Assembly (NCBI GenBank): GCA_011524395.1 | Contig: WTKN01000060.1 | Location: forward strand, 1 to 44,672 | Direction of reading: 5' to 3' | DNA from: Moorena sp. SS36440bin_2 | Lineage (GTDB): Bacteria > Cyanobacteriota > Cyanobacteriia > Cyanobacteriales > Coleofasciculaceae | Length of the DNA: 44,672 nucleotides | In this document: positions 8,972 through 17,594 of the stretch, in pieces | Numbering within the stretch: the stretch's first letter is position 1 | How the letters are laid out: the number at the start of each line of letters is the position of its first letter | Position numbers and translations under genes: made by a program | Notes under the pieces: generated by a model | The model's database searches: none | The model's input: only the letters and a program-made list of their open reading frames with translations | Told to the model about the DNA's origin: nothing

Positions 8972-8995
8972 GGTCGAATTCCCAGGATACACATC

Positions 8996-10129
8996 ATGTA
9001 TGCACTCAAACGAGAACTTAAAGTCAATCACAAACAATCTGGCTTCTTAGCTGGTTGCGCTGGCTTCTCTCGGTTCGTCTATAACTACGGTCTCAGCATC
9101 ATGATGTCTTCTTGGGACAATGACTGTGTTAAAGCTTCGGATGCTAAGCGATTGACTGCTATCAAAAAGATTTTCACCAACGTCACCAAAAAGAATCCTG
9201 ATTTTGCCTGGTGTAATCAATACTCTTCTCGCATCTATCAAAACTCTTTGAGAGATTTGAAAAAAGCTTTCAGTCGTTGGCGCGATCCGAAGCTTTGTTC
9301 AGGGATACCTCAATTTAAAAAGAAACGTCATAAATGTAGTTTTACTGTTGATGATGGACATGGGAAGTGCTTAGTAAAAGCTGGAAAATTTATCAGGATT
9401 CCTACATTAGGAACCTTCCGAATTAAAGAAGCTATTCCGTTTAATTGTGGGTCTCAAACTTTCACACTTTCTCGTGAAACTGGGAAGTGGTTTGTGTCGT
9501 TTCAAATCGAGGCTTGCCCCTTACCATCCATGAAACACACCCATAAAAAAGTTGGTGTTGATTTAGGTGTGAAGTGCTTTGCTACGTTATCTGACCACAC
9601 CAAGATTGAGACTCCTAGTTCGATTAAGAAAGCGAAAATCAAGCTATCGAAACTACAATGGAGAAATCGAAAAAAGGTGCTAGGCAATGGTCAGACAAAA
9701 CAAAAAGCTAGTAAGAACGCCCACAAATACTACCAGAAACTTCGTCAGCAACATCAGCATATTGCCAACAGTCGAGAAGACTTTTTACAAAAAGAGACAA
9801 CTCGATTAGCTCAGACATATCAAGAAATCAAAATCGAAGACTTGAATGTATCAGGGATGCTTGCGAACCACAAATTAGCCGAGGCGATTTCTTTGTTAGG
9901 TTTCTATCGATTTAGAGAATTACTAACGTACAAACAAGAATTTCATGGCTTTAAGTTGACGTTGGTCGATCGATGGTTCCCTTCATCTAAAACGTGCCAC
10001 AAGTGCGGTCATAAGCAAGATATGCCCCTTCAAGAGCGAATTTATGTTTGTGGTGGTTGTGGCAATATTGAAGACCGGGATATCAACGCAGCCATCAATA
10101 TAGAGGGCTGGGAACCAGGTTTTACATAA
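8996..10129 (+). CDS. tnpB: IS607-associated TnpB RNA-guided nuclease
   Basis: A 377-aa TnpB, the small RNA-guided DNA nuclease ancestral to Cas12. RuvC motif I is GVDLGVKCFATLSD with D189; motif II is IEDLNVSGM with E281. A zinc ribbon follows (C334-x2-C337 and C352-x2-C355), then motif III DRDINAAIN (360-368). The N-terminal WED/REC part is present (YALKRELKVNHKQ; FSRFVYNYGL). Length is typical, and no frameshift or loss of the catalytic triad is seen. Such proteins cut the donor joint guided by an RNA from the element's right end, which promotes retention of the element. Confidence 0.93.
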   Translation: MYALKRELKVNHKQSGFLAGCAGFSRFVYNYGLSIMMSSWDNDCVKASDAKRLTAIKKIFTNVTKKNPDFAWCNQYSSRIYQNSLRDLKKAFSRWRDPKLCSGIPQFKKKRHKCSFTVDDGHGKCLVKAGKFIRIPTLGTFRIKEAIPFNCGSQTFTLSRETGKWFVSFQIEACPLPSMKHTHKKVGVDLGVKCFATLSDHTKIETPSSIKKAKIKLSKLQWRNRKKVLGNGQTKQKASKNAHKYYQKLRQQHQHIANSREDFLQKETTRLAQTYQEIKIEDLNVSGMLANHKLAEAISLLGFYRFRELLTYKQEFHGFKLTLVDRWFPSSKTCHKCGHKQDMPLQERIYVCGGCGNIEDRDINAAINIEGWEPGFT

Positions 10130-10200
10130 CACTGTCGGTGGCTACCGATAAAACGCCTGTGGAGTAGAAGAAGCCGTCTTCCTACGTATACAAACGAAGC
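10100..10200 (+). ncRNA. Candidate right-end guide RNA (omega/reRNA) of the TnpB element
   Basis: TnpB guide RNAs arise from the 3' end of tnpB and run to the element's right end. Here two small hairpins follow the stop codon: TCGGT/ACCGA at 10135-10148 (4-nt loop) and GAAGA/TCTTC at 10167-10181. The placement fits, but I cannot define the element boundary or guide segment without a comparison of empty sites. Confidence 0.3.
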
Positions 10201-10434
10201 AGGAATTGGACTTCAGACCGATGTCTAGGTTTGTGTAAGATCCATGAAGCAGTAAGGTGACTGACACTTAGTTCACATCACCATATTCTCTTGTTAGCAC
10301 TCTACAAAAGACCTCGATTTTAGTAAAAGAGGGATGTTCCCTTTAATAATAATTGATGCTCCAAAAAGGCGTTATTTTGTTTGAAGCACAAAACAAGATA
10401 AAATACCTTAGCCTGCAAATTAATAATTAACTAA
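10201..10434. other. Gap between IS607 element and feoA
   Basis: No gene is seen. The segment contains the undefined right boundary of the IS607 element and, near the 3' side, an AT-rich stretch before feoA (about 10380-10434) that probably contains its promoter. With the candidate guide-RNA region it makes a 305-bp non-coding gap. Confidence 0.4.
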
Positions 10435-10677
10435 ATGACTTTAGCGGAATTAGAACCTGGAAAGCTTGCCATTATCGAGAAAGTTCAGATAGGTTTGCAG
10501 GTCGAAGGTCTCGTCAATCGACTAGAAGCAATTGGCATTATTCCTAATAGACAAGTCAAAGTTTTGCGCTCAGCCTGGTTTGGGGGACCTTTACACATTA
10601 GAGTTGGTTCCACCACAGAAGTAGCTATCCGACGGCAAGAAGCTAGCATGATTGTAGTTAACCCTGTCAAGGAATAG
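10435..10677 (+). CDS. feoA: FeoA family protein (ferrous iron transport)
   Basis: An 80-aa SH3-like protein of the FeoA family. Visible landmarks are the opening TLAELEPGKLAIIEKV, the GLVNRLEAIGIIPNRQVKVL block and the G-G-P-L-H-I-R-V-G-S strand ending with EVAIRRQEASMIVV. FeoA assists FeoB, the GTP-dependent Fe(II) membrane transporter. No feoB follows: the next gene is trpE on the opposite strand. In this genome feoB must be elsewhere, or this copy acts separately. Confidence 0.85.
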   Translation: MTLAELEPGKLAIIEKVQIGLQVEGLVNRLEAIGIIPNRQVKVLRSAWFGGPLHIRVGSTTEVAIRRQEASMIVVNPVKE

Positions 10678-10758
10678 TTAGCGCTTAGTGGTTAGGGGCG
10701 ATGTTAGCAGTACACTATTCTCCTCCCCTTCCCTGCAGGGGCGCACCTAGCTGATAGC

Positions 10759-12291
10759 TTACTCCTCAAAGGTTAAACAGCGGATAGCCTCTAGTAACCC
10801 TCTAGCTTTATTGAGGGTTTCTTGATATTCCTTTTCTGGGTCAGAATCTGCTACTAAGCCAGCACCAGCTTGCACTGACACGGTATGTTTACCAGAACCA
10901 CATGGGCGAACTACCATAGTCCGGATTGCGATCGCACTATTGAGCTGACCTTCAAAATCGTACCAGCCATAGACACCGGAGTAAGGTCCGCGACGCTCTG
11001 GTTCAAGTTCTTGAATGATTTCCATTGCCCGAATTTTGGGGGCTCCACTCACTGTCCCCGCAGGGAAACAAGCTTTCAGTAAATCCCAAGCTGTTTTACT
11101 AGCATCCAGCTCCCCTACTACATTGCTAACAATGTGCATGACGTGGGAGTAGCGCTCAATAAGCATCAGTTGATCTACTCTGACTGTACCACTCTTGCAC
11201 ACACGGCCCAAGTCATTGCGACCCAGGTCAACCAACATAATGTGTTCGGCAATTTCCTTTGGATCTTCGAGTAACTCCTGAGCTAGAGCTTCGTCTTCAA
11301 TAGGAGTTTGACCCCGACGTCTAGTTCCAGCAATTGGTCGTAATGTTGCCTGGATTTTTTCCTCTGGGGAAGTTGTTGCCTTTACCATTACCTCTGGGCT
11401 AGATCCAATGATTTGCCAGTCCCCAAAATTAAAATAAGCCATGTAGGGAGAGGGATTAATCAGTCTTAGGGAACGGTAAAGGGCAAAAGGGTCACCCTTA
11501 TATTCTGTCGAGAGGCGCTGGGATAATACGACCTGAAAGATATCCCCAGCTCGGATATAGTCTTTCGCTGTTTCGACATTAGCGCAAAACTGGGATTTGT
11601 CTGTATTGCTTATATAAGAGAGTTCTTGAGTAGCACTATCTGGAGACGTCCATGGTAGTAATGTGTCTTTACCTAAGAGCTGCCCTTGCAGTTTATTGAC
11701 CAAAATACGAACGCGATCGCATGCTTTTTGATACGCTGCCTCTAAATCTCCTTGAGCCTGTCGTAAATCAGCATAAGCGATCACCCAAATCTTACGCTTG
11801 ACCTGATCAAAAATAATCAGGTTGTCCACTTGCATCCACAATCCATCGGGCAAGTCATTGGACTGTAGAGGATAAATTGGCACACGGGATTCACAAAAAC
11901 GAATTAACTCATAACCCCAGAAACCGAACAAACCCCCAATTCCTGGCGGCAATTGGGGTAAATTTACAGGTTGATAGGATTTCAGACAATTCGCTAAGGT
12001 TTCAAAGGGGTCTCCCTCAAATACTGTTACTGACCCATCCCGGTTGGTCTGAGTCGTGCGATTTCCCCTAGTTTCCAATACCCACAGGGGGTCACAACCA
12101 AGTAAACTGTAACGTCCCAGATTTTCACCACCTTCTACCGATTCCAACAAGAAGCTGTAGGGTTGACCAGCACAGACCTTATACCAGGCAGAAACTGGCG
12201 TTTCTAAATCCGCCACCCACTCCTGGGTTACCGGTACAAAATTACCTTGTTGAGCTACGGTTGAAAATTGGGAAAAATCTGGGAAAATCAT
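10759..12291 (-). CDS. trpE: Anthranilate synthase component I (TrpE)
   Basis: A 510-aa chorismate-using enzyme making anthranilate in tryptophan synthesis with glutamine amidotransferase TrpG. The N-terminal domain contains the tryptophan feedback motif LLES (in SFLLESVEGGENLGRYSLLG). The chorismate-binding domain shows IAGTRRRGQTPIEDEALAQ, HIMLVDLGRNDLGRV, FPAGTVSGAPKIRAMEII and the final VQAGAGLVADSDPEKEYQE. All the usual blocks are present and the length is normal. The gene lies downstream of psaD on the same strand (95 bp between them), an order I recall from other cyanobacteria. The complete LLES motif argues for TrpE rather than PabB. Confidence 0.93.
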   Translation of the reverse strand: MIFPDFSQFSTVAQQGNFVPVTQEWVADLETPVSAWYKVCAGQPYSFLLESVEGGENLGRYSLLGCDPLWVLETRGNRTTQTNRDGSVTVFEGDPFETLANCLKSYQPVNLPQLPPGIGGLFGFWGYELIRFCESRVPIYPLQSNDLPDGLWMQVDNLIIFDQVKRKIWVIAYADLRQAQGDLEAAYQKACDRVRILVNKLQGQLLGKDTLLPWTSPDSATQELSYISNTDKSQFCANVETAKDYIRAGDIFQVVLSQRLSTEYKGDPFALYRSLRLINPSPYMAYFNFGDWQIIGSSPEVMVKATTSPEEKIQATLRPIAGTRRRGQTPIEDEALAQELLEDPKEIAEHIMLVDLGRNDLGRVCKSGTVRVDQLMLIERYSHVMHIVSNVVGELDASKTAWDLLKACFPAGTVSGAPKIRAMEIIQELEPERRGPYSGVYGWYDFEGQLNSAIAIRTMVVRPCGSGKHTVSVQAGAGLVADSDPEKEYQETLNKARGLLEAIRCLTFEE

Positions 12292-12385
12292 GGTCTTTCT
12301 CAGCTCAAGGTTGAAAATTCGGCAAACAGCTGAAACTGTTGGTCACAATATTCAACTTTTTCCCCTCTACCTTATCACTGATTAA

Positions 12386-12811
12386 TTAAACCTCGTAAGT
12401 TGCCTTGCCACTGAACTTGATAGTTGCAGGTTCTGGGTTGCTGCCAATATTGCGGTCCATTTTCCCTGCATAAGGACGCCCTTCGTTGACTTTCTCTGGG
12501 AATACCCCATCTGCGGGATGCAGAAACTGGATTTCACCATTGGGATAAACCCGGTAAATTTTATAGTCAAGGATTTTGGGCTTAAATGTCCGCAGTTGGG
12601 TTCCCAATGCCAGACACTGTTCCTTACGAGCTAAGTAGAGCAAGTTTTCCCCTTCATTCATGATGGCAGCGCCACCAGTAGGCATTTCAAACACTTGCTC
12701 TTTTGAGCTTGTCCAGGTGATAGCGTATTTTTCTTCAACTTCAGCTTTGGTCAGCAATCCGCCAGTGCTACCACCAAATATGGGAGTTTGTCCCGTCAGT
12801 TCTTCTGCCAT
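12386..12811 (-). CDS. psaD: Photosystem I subunit II (PsaD)
   Basis: A 141-aa PsaD, the stromal subunit that docks ferredoxin on photosystem I. The sequence opens [20 protein letters not shown], followed by [40 protein letters not shown] and the basic docking region [17 protein letters not shown]. Length and motifs are complete. trpE lies 95 bp downstream. The upstream region from 12812 holds its promoter; the psaD transcript may continue into trpE. Confidence 0.97.
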   Translation of the reverse strand: MAEELTGQTPIFGGSTGGLLTKAEVEEKYAITWTSSKEQVFEMPTGGAAIMNEGENLLYLARKEQCLALGTQLRTFKPKILDYKIYRVYPNGEIQFLHPADGVFPEKVNEGRPYAGKMDRNIGSNPEPATIKFSGKATYEV

Positions 12812-13444
12812 AGTCTTTTTTTCTCGTGTCTATAATAAGGCATTCAAGGGAATGCTATCATCGACTTCATACCTGTCTGGCTACTTTGTCAAGAACTGTA
12901 ACAGTTCTTTAGCTATTCGTGATTTTAGTCATTAGTCCTTAGTCATTTCTGCTGCCACGAGACTTTCAGCTGATTACAAAGGAGCCATCACAAATAATAA
13001 CTAACAAAAACACACAAATAAACCCCTTCTGACCTGTCAAGCCAATGACATGACATTACCCACACCAACCTACTCTTATCGGTGTGGAAATTTTGCCAAG
13101 CTTAATTTTCTTTAACTTAAATACTCCGATACTTGCCTATCTGGTAAGTGTGGGCTTATCAGCAATCCTAGCCTCATCAATCCTAGCGATCGCTATTCAG
13201 TTAGGCCAATAATTTCCTTAGGTCTTTGGGCCTACGTTTCGGTATTAAGCCAGCTTGCCTACTGGCGGTATCTGCCTCGGCCAATTCAATCAAACAATTA
13301 AATCAGTTAATTAAATCAGAAAGGGAACCGACGACTGGCCGTGTTTCGTCTCGGTTCCCTGACTGGTTCGCTCCTCACACATCCGTAAATATACCGAACA
13401 CTTTCTGGATTTGTCAACCCCTTTGGCAAAATTTTTTTTTTCGG
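12812..13444. other. psaD upstream region with hairpin
   Basis: About 630 bp mostly without a firm gene; a possible 42-codon hydrophobic frame at 13084-13212 is listed separately. A hairpin is visible with arms AGGGAACCGA (13322-13331) and TCGGTTCCCT (13351-13360), and a run of ten T lies near 13430-13440. The two are too far apart for a standard terminator. The psaD promoter must be in the part next to 12811. Confidence 0.4.
13084..13212 (+). CDS. Possible small single-helix membrane protein
   Basis: A 42-codon frame from GTG 13084 (or TTG 13093) to TAA 13210-13212. The second half is a clear membrane-helix-like stretch: PILAYLVSVGLSAILASSIL, then AIAIQLGQ. Small photosystem and cytochrome b6f subunits look like this, but I do not recognise it as a known one. 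No good ribosome site precedes either start, so it may be chance. It is divergent from psaD. Confidence 0.25.
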   Translation: MEILPSLIFFNLNTPILAYLVSVGLSAILASSILAIAIQLGQ

Positions 13445-14416
13445 TCAAAGTTCACCTGGTGCAAGGACTCCCAGTTGGTCTTCTAGAAGCGATCGCAAAA
13501 CTACTTGAGTTACCCCCACTAATCCTAACCTTGCTTGAGCCAGCCTAGGGGTCTGGTGTTTCACCTCCCCCCAAATGCGACAGCTACGGTAGAACTGCTC
13601 AAAAGCATTGCTCACATAACTTGCCAAGTTTAGCCAATTCTTTGATTCGCTTCCACTAAAGTAGTCTGTCAAGTCCATGATTTGACCAATTAAGAGTCTT
13701 TCTGCTGGATGGACAAACTGTATAAGCGGCTGATTTGTCCCTGTTCCTAGGTCGTCTTTTAACCAGGGAATTGGATATGGGACAACTATCAGTCCCCTAG
13801 AGGTTTTTAAGTCCATACTCTGAATCTCGATTAAGCCCTGGCGATGAGCCAAGCGCAGGATTGAGCAGCAACGAGCATGGGCATACTGAACTCTAAAGAT
13901 CTTGGAAGTATCTTGTGAGAATAGTGCTGAGTGCTGAGTGCTAAGTTCTGAGTAGGGCAACAGATTCTTTTGACCTTGTTGAGGGAGAAAGCTAATCAGC
14001 GTGTCTGTTGAAGGTTGAATCCAATCTTGTAACCAAGTTGCTAACCCCTGATCTGTCAGCCAAAAATTAATCCAGCCTGGGGGAGCTACTTCAACCTCGA
14101 ATTCGATCAAGTTTTGTTTCCCACCATCTTGAGTTATGGTTGGCAAAGATACAGTTAACTGATGAGCAATGGCTAGAGGACTTTGCTGCATGGCGCGAGA
14201 AAGCTTGAGTGCGATCGCTGAGCGATATGCTACACCAGCATTATCTGAGCAGCGTTCTAAAGGAATCGTTTCCAATATCAACTGGGGAATACCAGAATCT
14301 ACCATTGCTCGGGATATCTGTTTTTGTAATCGGGTACTGAGGGCAGCAGAATTACCTGACAAATTTACGCGCCATGAGCTACTGCTCAAGGTATTTTTTG
14401 TTACTTTGGACTCCAT
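13445..14416 (-). CDS. DALR anticodon-binding domain protein (ArgS-like, no catalytic core)
   Basis: A 323-aa protein that resembles the C-terminal half of arginyl-tRNA synthetase. The segment VQYAHARCCSILR followed by a helical ending AFEQFYRSCRIWGEV ... RLGLVGVTQVVLRSLLEDQLGV is the DALR anticodon-binding domain (about 200-323). The N-terminal part (about 20-130) does not show the HIGH or KMSKS motifs needed for aminoacylation. The family is known in cyanobacteria as a stand-alone protein without assigned role; tRNA binding is an inference. It is divergent from the Crp/Fnr gene, with starts only 20-44 bp apart. Confidence 0.8.
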   Translation of the reverse strand: MESKVTKNTLSSSSWRVNLSGNSAALSTRLQKQISRAMVDSGIPQLILETIPLERCSDNAGVAYRSAIALKLSRAMQQSPLAIAHQLTVSLPTITQDGGKQNLIEFEVEVAPPGWINFWLTDQGLATWLQDWIQPSTDTLISFLPQQGQKNLLPYSELSTQHSALFSQDTSKIFRVQYAHARCCSILRLAHRQGLIEIQSMDLKTSRGLIVVPYPIPWLKDDLGTGTNQPLIQFVHPAERLLIGQIMDLTDYFSGSESKNWLNLASYVSNAFEQFYRSCRIWGEVKHQTPRLAQARLGLVGVTQVVLRSLLEDQLGVLAPGEL

Positions 14417-14435
14417 GTAAGATCTAGATAAACTT

Positions 14436-15161
14436 GTGTATCCATCAGGCTCGGAGCTTATGTATTCACCATCCGACCCATTAGAGGTATCCCGACCCTT
14501 TGTAACTTGGCAAAGGATCTTAGATTGGGGACAGGAACACTACCGTTATAGGACGTTTAGCAAAGATGAGCGGATTCCTACCCGTCCTGGGTTGTTGTAT
14601 TTGGTAGAGCGGGGGGCAATCCGTTTGGTGGGTACTTCTCAAGTCAGTGCTAGCCCCAATTTTTCTGGATCTCAATGCTCCCATCAGAATATGGAAGAAG
14701 CATTTTTAGGATTCATTGGTGCGGGTCAGCCCTTTGAAATTGTTGCCCTTTCACCATTCAGACTTCAGGCTTACTCCCACGTTGAGCAAACTGCTGTGGT
14801 ATGGATGTACTGGGATGACTTAGACAACTGGCCACACTTCCGACGGGAGATATTAGATGCATTTAGGCTTCAGCATCAACGCAAACTCCTGTGGCTGAGT
14901 ACCTTAGGACAGCGACGAACCATTGATCGACTCTTGGGATTTCTGATACTCTTGGTTGAAGAGTTCGGGGAACCGTGTGAGCAAGGTTACTGCTTACCAT
15001 TTCCCTTAACTCACGCACAAATCGGTAGTGCCATTGGCTCCACCCGCGTCACTGTCACTCGCTTAATCGGAAAGCTACGCCAACGGGGAATCATCAACAC
15101 TCATAAGGATAATTTAATTTGCTTATCAGGTGACTCAGTACCTAAGATAACTCCTAATTAG
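14436..15161 (+). CDS. Crp/Fnr family transcriptional regulator (NtcA-like)
   Basis: A 241-aa regulator of the Crp/Fnr superfamily. It has an N-terminal effector-binding beta-roll (about 40-130: TFSKDERIPTRPGLLYLVER), a dimerisation helix, and a C-terminal winged helix with recognition segment LTHAQIGSAIGSTRVTVTRL close to that of NtcA. It is not NtcA itself: the effector domain differs and the loop at about 75-95 is enlarged. GTG 14436 has no ribosome site; ATG 14460, eight codons later, is preceded by GGAG and is a good alternative. It is divergent from the DALR gene with almost no spacer, so its promoter must lie inside that gene. Confidence 0.85.
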   Translation: MYPSGSELMYSPSDPLEVSRPFVTWQRILDWGQEHYRYRTFSKDERIPTRPGLLYLVERGAIRLVGTSQVSASPNFSGSQCSHQNMEEAFLGFIGAGQPFEIVALSPFRLQAYSHVEQTAVVWMYWDDLDNWPHFRREILDAFRLQHQRKLLWLSTLGQRRTIDRLLGFLILLVEEFGEPCEQGYCLPFPLTHAQIGSAIGSTRVTVTRLIGKLRQRGIINTHKDNLICLSGDSVPKITPN

Positions 15162-15316
15162 GTACATTTCTAGATACTTGTGTTCGAGTAAGTGCAGTGG
15201 AAATCTAAATTTACTGCCAAACTGGCAACACAGTCATGCTAAATTCCTTTTTAATAAAGACATACCTAACAGATCGCACAAATCAGCCATCCTGTGCCGT
15301 AATTGATGATCAGCTT

Positions 15317-15367
15317 GGCTGTGCTGTGAGGGGTAAAACCCTTCACAACACAGCCAGTTTTTTTTAT
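15317..15367 (+). terminator. Strong rho-independent terminator
   Basis: The left arm at 15317-15333 pairs with the right arm at 15339-15355: 17 positions with one mismatch and one G-T wobble, loop TAAAA, then AG and a run of eight T. It ends plus-strand transcription about 155 bp after the Crp/Fnr gene. The opposite strand lacks a T-run. Confidence 0.85.
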
Positions 15368-15492
15368 AGAAATCTTTTTATTGCAATCTGTGTAATGGTG
15401 TTGCCAAATTTCTAAATTCAAGGGACAAAGCAATGCAGCGCTACTGACTGCTCTGTTGGCCTCTGGCTCTGCCAGTAAGCGCGACAAGCGAG

Positions 15493-16275
15493 TTAACCTA
15501 CTACTTGAATTGGACCGGTGGTACTGGCACTAAAGAATTGCTGCACTAGAGGATTATCTGTGGTATCTATCTCCCCAACGCTGCCGGACCACTGTACTTT
15601 GCCTTTGTAGAGAAAAACAACCCGGTCAGCGGTGCGGCGAATTGTACTCTCCTGATGGGTGACCATTAGGTAAGTACTACAAGCGTTTTCGTCCCGTTGT
15701 ATCTGGCGCACTAAATCTTCAATCACTGTTGAAGCGATCGGGTCAAGTCCAGCGGTTGGTTCATCGTAGAGTAACACCTCTGGGTTGTCCCTGGGATTAT
15801 CAGGATTGTACATTATAGCACGGGCAAAACTAACTCGTTTGCGCATACCTCCTGATAATTCAGCTGGGTAGCGGTCTCCAACACCAGATAACCCTACCAT
15901 CTCCAGGCTTTGATTGACCAATTTCCTAATTCGATGATGTGGTAGTTTAGAATGCTGGTAAAGCAAGAAACCCACATTCTCTTCCACCGTCAGCGAGTCA
16001 AACAACGCTGCTTGCTGAAATACCATACCAATGCCAATGGGGTCTTGAGCATCTTCTATTAAACCGGAGCGCCGTTGCCCTTTAACATAAACTTCACCAA
16101 CATCAGCAGGTAGTAAGCCAGCAATAATCCGAAGAATTGTTGATTTGCCGGTTCCAGAAGGACCAATAATAACTAGGGCATCACCCTGATAAATTTTTAG
16201 ATCCAACTGATTCAAAATGACATTACTCCCAAACGATTTACTGACTCCCTTGAGTTCAATCAGTGGTTCTGGCAT
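15493..16275 (-). CDS. ABC transporter ATP-binding protein, MlaF/TGD3 type
   Basis: An ATPase of the Mla/TGD lipid-transport class (phospholipid traffic between membranes in bacteria and chloroplasts). Walker A is GPSGTGKST, the signature LSGGMRKRV is typical of MlaF-like proteins, Walker B is VLLYDEPTAGLD, and the H-loop is MVTHQES. I place the start at ATG 16275 (MPEPLIELKGVSKSFG); the frame stays open to 16314, but the extra 13 residues do not look conserved. The start overlaps the end of the upstream gene by 16 bp, so the two are probably co-translated. The MlaE-like permease and MCE protein are not in the window. Confidence 0.88.
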   Translation of the reverse strand: MPEPLIELKGVSKSFGSNVILNQLDLKIYQGDALVIIGPSGTGKSTILRIIAGLLPADVGEVYVKGQRRSGLIEDAQDPIGIGMVFQQAALFDSLTVEENVGFLLYQHSKLPHHRIRKLVNQSLEMVGLSGVGDRYPAELSGGMRKRVSFARAIMYNPDNPRDNPEVLLYDEPTAGLDPIASTVIEDLVRQIQRDENACSTYLMVTHQESTIRRTADRVVFLYKGKVQWSGSVGEIDTTDNPLVQQFFSASTTGPIQVVG

Positions 16276-16802
16276 CGGATATTTCTGACATTTTTCATTG
16301 TCTTCTCCATACAATGTATAACCTCTTCATCAAAAAGCACTACTTTTTGGTAATCAGGAAATTCTCCTGTATGCAGGCGCACAGCCACTTGCCCTAACCC
16401 CTCACTGAAAAGGAGTTGTTTAAACAACAGGTTGTCCGTAAATGACATAATGTGAGCAGCAATGGCGCACTCGCCTTCCCAGCCAAAGTCCACATCGAGT
16501 TTAACGTGATGCCTTTCATGAATACATCGGAAAATTAAATTGACGTCCTTACCTAGTAGATCTGATTCATTATATTGCGCGCTGATTCTAACATTGCCTT
16601 GTTCAAAGTCAGCTTTGATGTCATTCAGACATAGATCTGGTCCTCTAAAGTAGGGTTGGTAGTCAACGTACTCAAAATTGACCCCAAGCAGTTCTACCTT
16701 TGCTAAGTCAATCACAAATTGACGAAACTCTCTAAGTAACGATAGAGGAGCTTCATAGGCTGGAGCTGTCATATATACCTTGGCTAATTCTTCAATTGTC
16801 AT
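16260..16802 (-). CDS. Conserved-looking protein of unknown function
   Basis: A protein of about 180 aa that I cannot assign. It is soluble and acidic, with a His/Glu-rich segment FRCIHERHHVKLDVDFGWEG in the middle. No membrane helix or signal peptide is visible. The best start is ATG 16802 (MTIEELAKVY), preceded by AGGAGG with an 8-base spacing. An in-frame ATG at 16826 also has AGGAGG, but only two bases away, which is poor. The gene overlaps the MlaF-like gene by 16 bp, suggesting coupled translation and perhaps a joint task. An iron- or other metal-binding role is conceivable from the His/Glu segment but is not shown. Confidence 0.6.
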   Translation of the reverse strand: MTIEELAKVYMTAPAYEAPLSLLREFRQFVIDLAKVELLGVNFEYVDYQPYFRGPDLCLNDIKADFEQGNVRISAQYNESDLLGKDVNLIFRCIHERHHVKLDVDFGWEGECAIAAHIMSFTDNLLFKQLLFSEGLGQVAVRLHTGEFPDYQKVVLFDEEVIHCMEKTMKNVRNIRCQNH

Positions 16803-16826
16803 TATGATATCCTCCTGTCCATACAT

Positions 16827-17594
16827 GACCTCCTAGGAATTTTTGTATAATTTTTTCATTCACAATGTATTCACACCATTAGTAGAAAATAAATTCTATA
16901 GTCCCCCTAATATTGCTATTATCTATGGGGAGGGGTTTAACCCCCATAGTGTGTTTGTATGTTGGCAACAAAAGAGTTAAAGCTTCCGCGTTAAATTCGT
17001 AACACTTGGAAGCCAATTTGGGTTTCTTCTAAATTGTGATATTTCTTGACAATAAAGACGTCGCGACAACCACTTAAACAATTTTTAAGAATCAGAAAGA
17101 GTTCAAAAAGCTTGCCGTGAATTTACTTAAATCATTTTATGTAATACTGGAATATCTTTATCTTATTTTTATTTCAGACCCACCCTAGCTGCTTATTTGA
17201 GCAATCTCACCCTGACAAAGGCTTTCTTAAGAAAATCTGAATGATTCAAACCTCTTGAAGAGGCTGTTAAATTAACTCTTACACATCCAGTAATCAGTAA
17301 TAACACGTACATAGCTCACACTCACTCAATTTCGGTTACTTCACATGGATTCGCTCTAACAATCTATGCACCGAAAATCTAGCTATTGATTCCATAATAA
17401 CTATGTGCTTACGGCTAATCACCGATAGTATTGTCATGGCTTCAGGGATATTGCTTATTATTATTTATATCCAGAAAAAAGCCAATCTATAATCAGTGAA
17501 TTTACGTAACTATCTAGTATGATAAACAGCTGTAAATGTTTATCATTTACCCTTGTTACTTACTTATTTGACCCTGATTACTTTCCTTTCTGTT
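16827..17594. other. AT-rich gap without recognised genes
   Basis: A 768-bp non-coding stretch upstream of the 16260-16802 gene. It contains a small inverted repeat CTATGGGG/CCCCATAG (16923-16930 and 16942-16949). I found no gene or RNA pattern in it. The promoter of the unknown gene and MlaF-like pair is presumably near 16827-16900. Confidence 0.4.

Noticed and set aside
15266-15487. 73-codon minus-strand frame
   Set aside because: It runs through the strong terminator hairpin at 15317-15355 and shows no family features.
16923-16949. Inverted repeat CTATGGGG/CCCCATAG as terminator
   Set aside because: No T-run on either strand and no gene end nearby.
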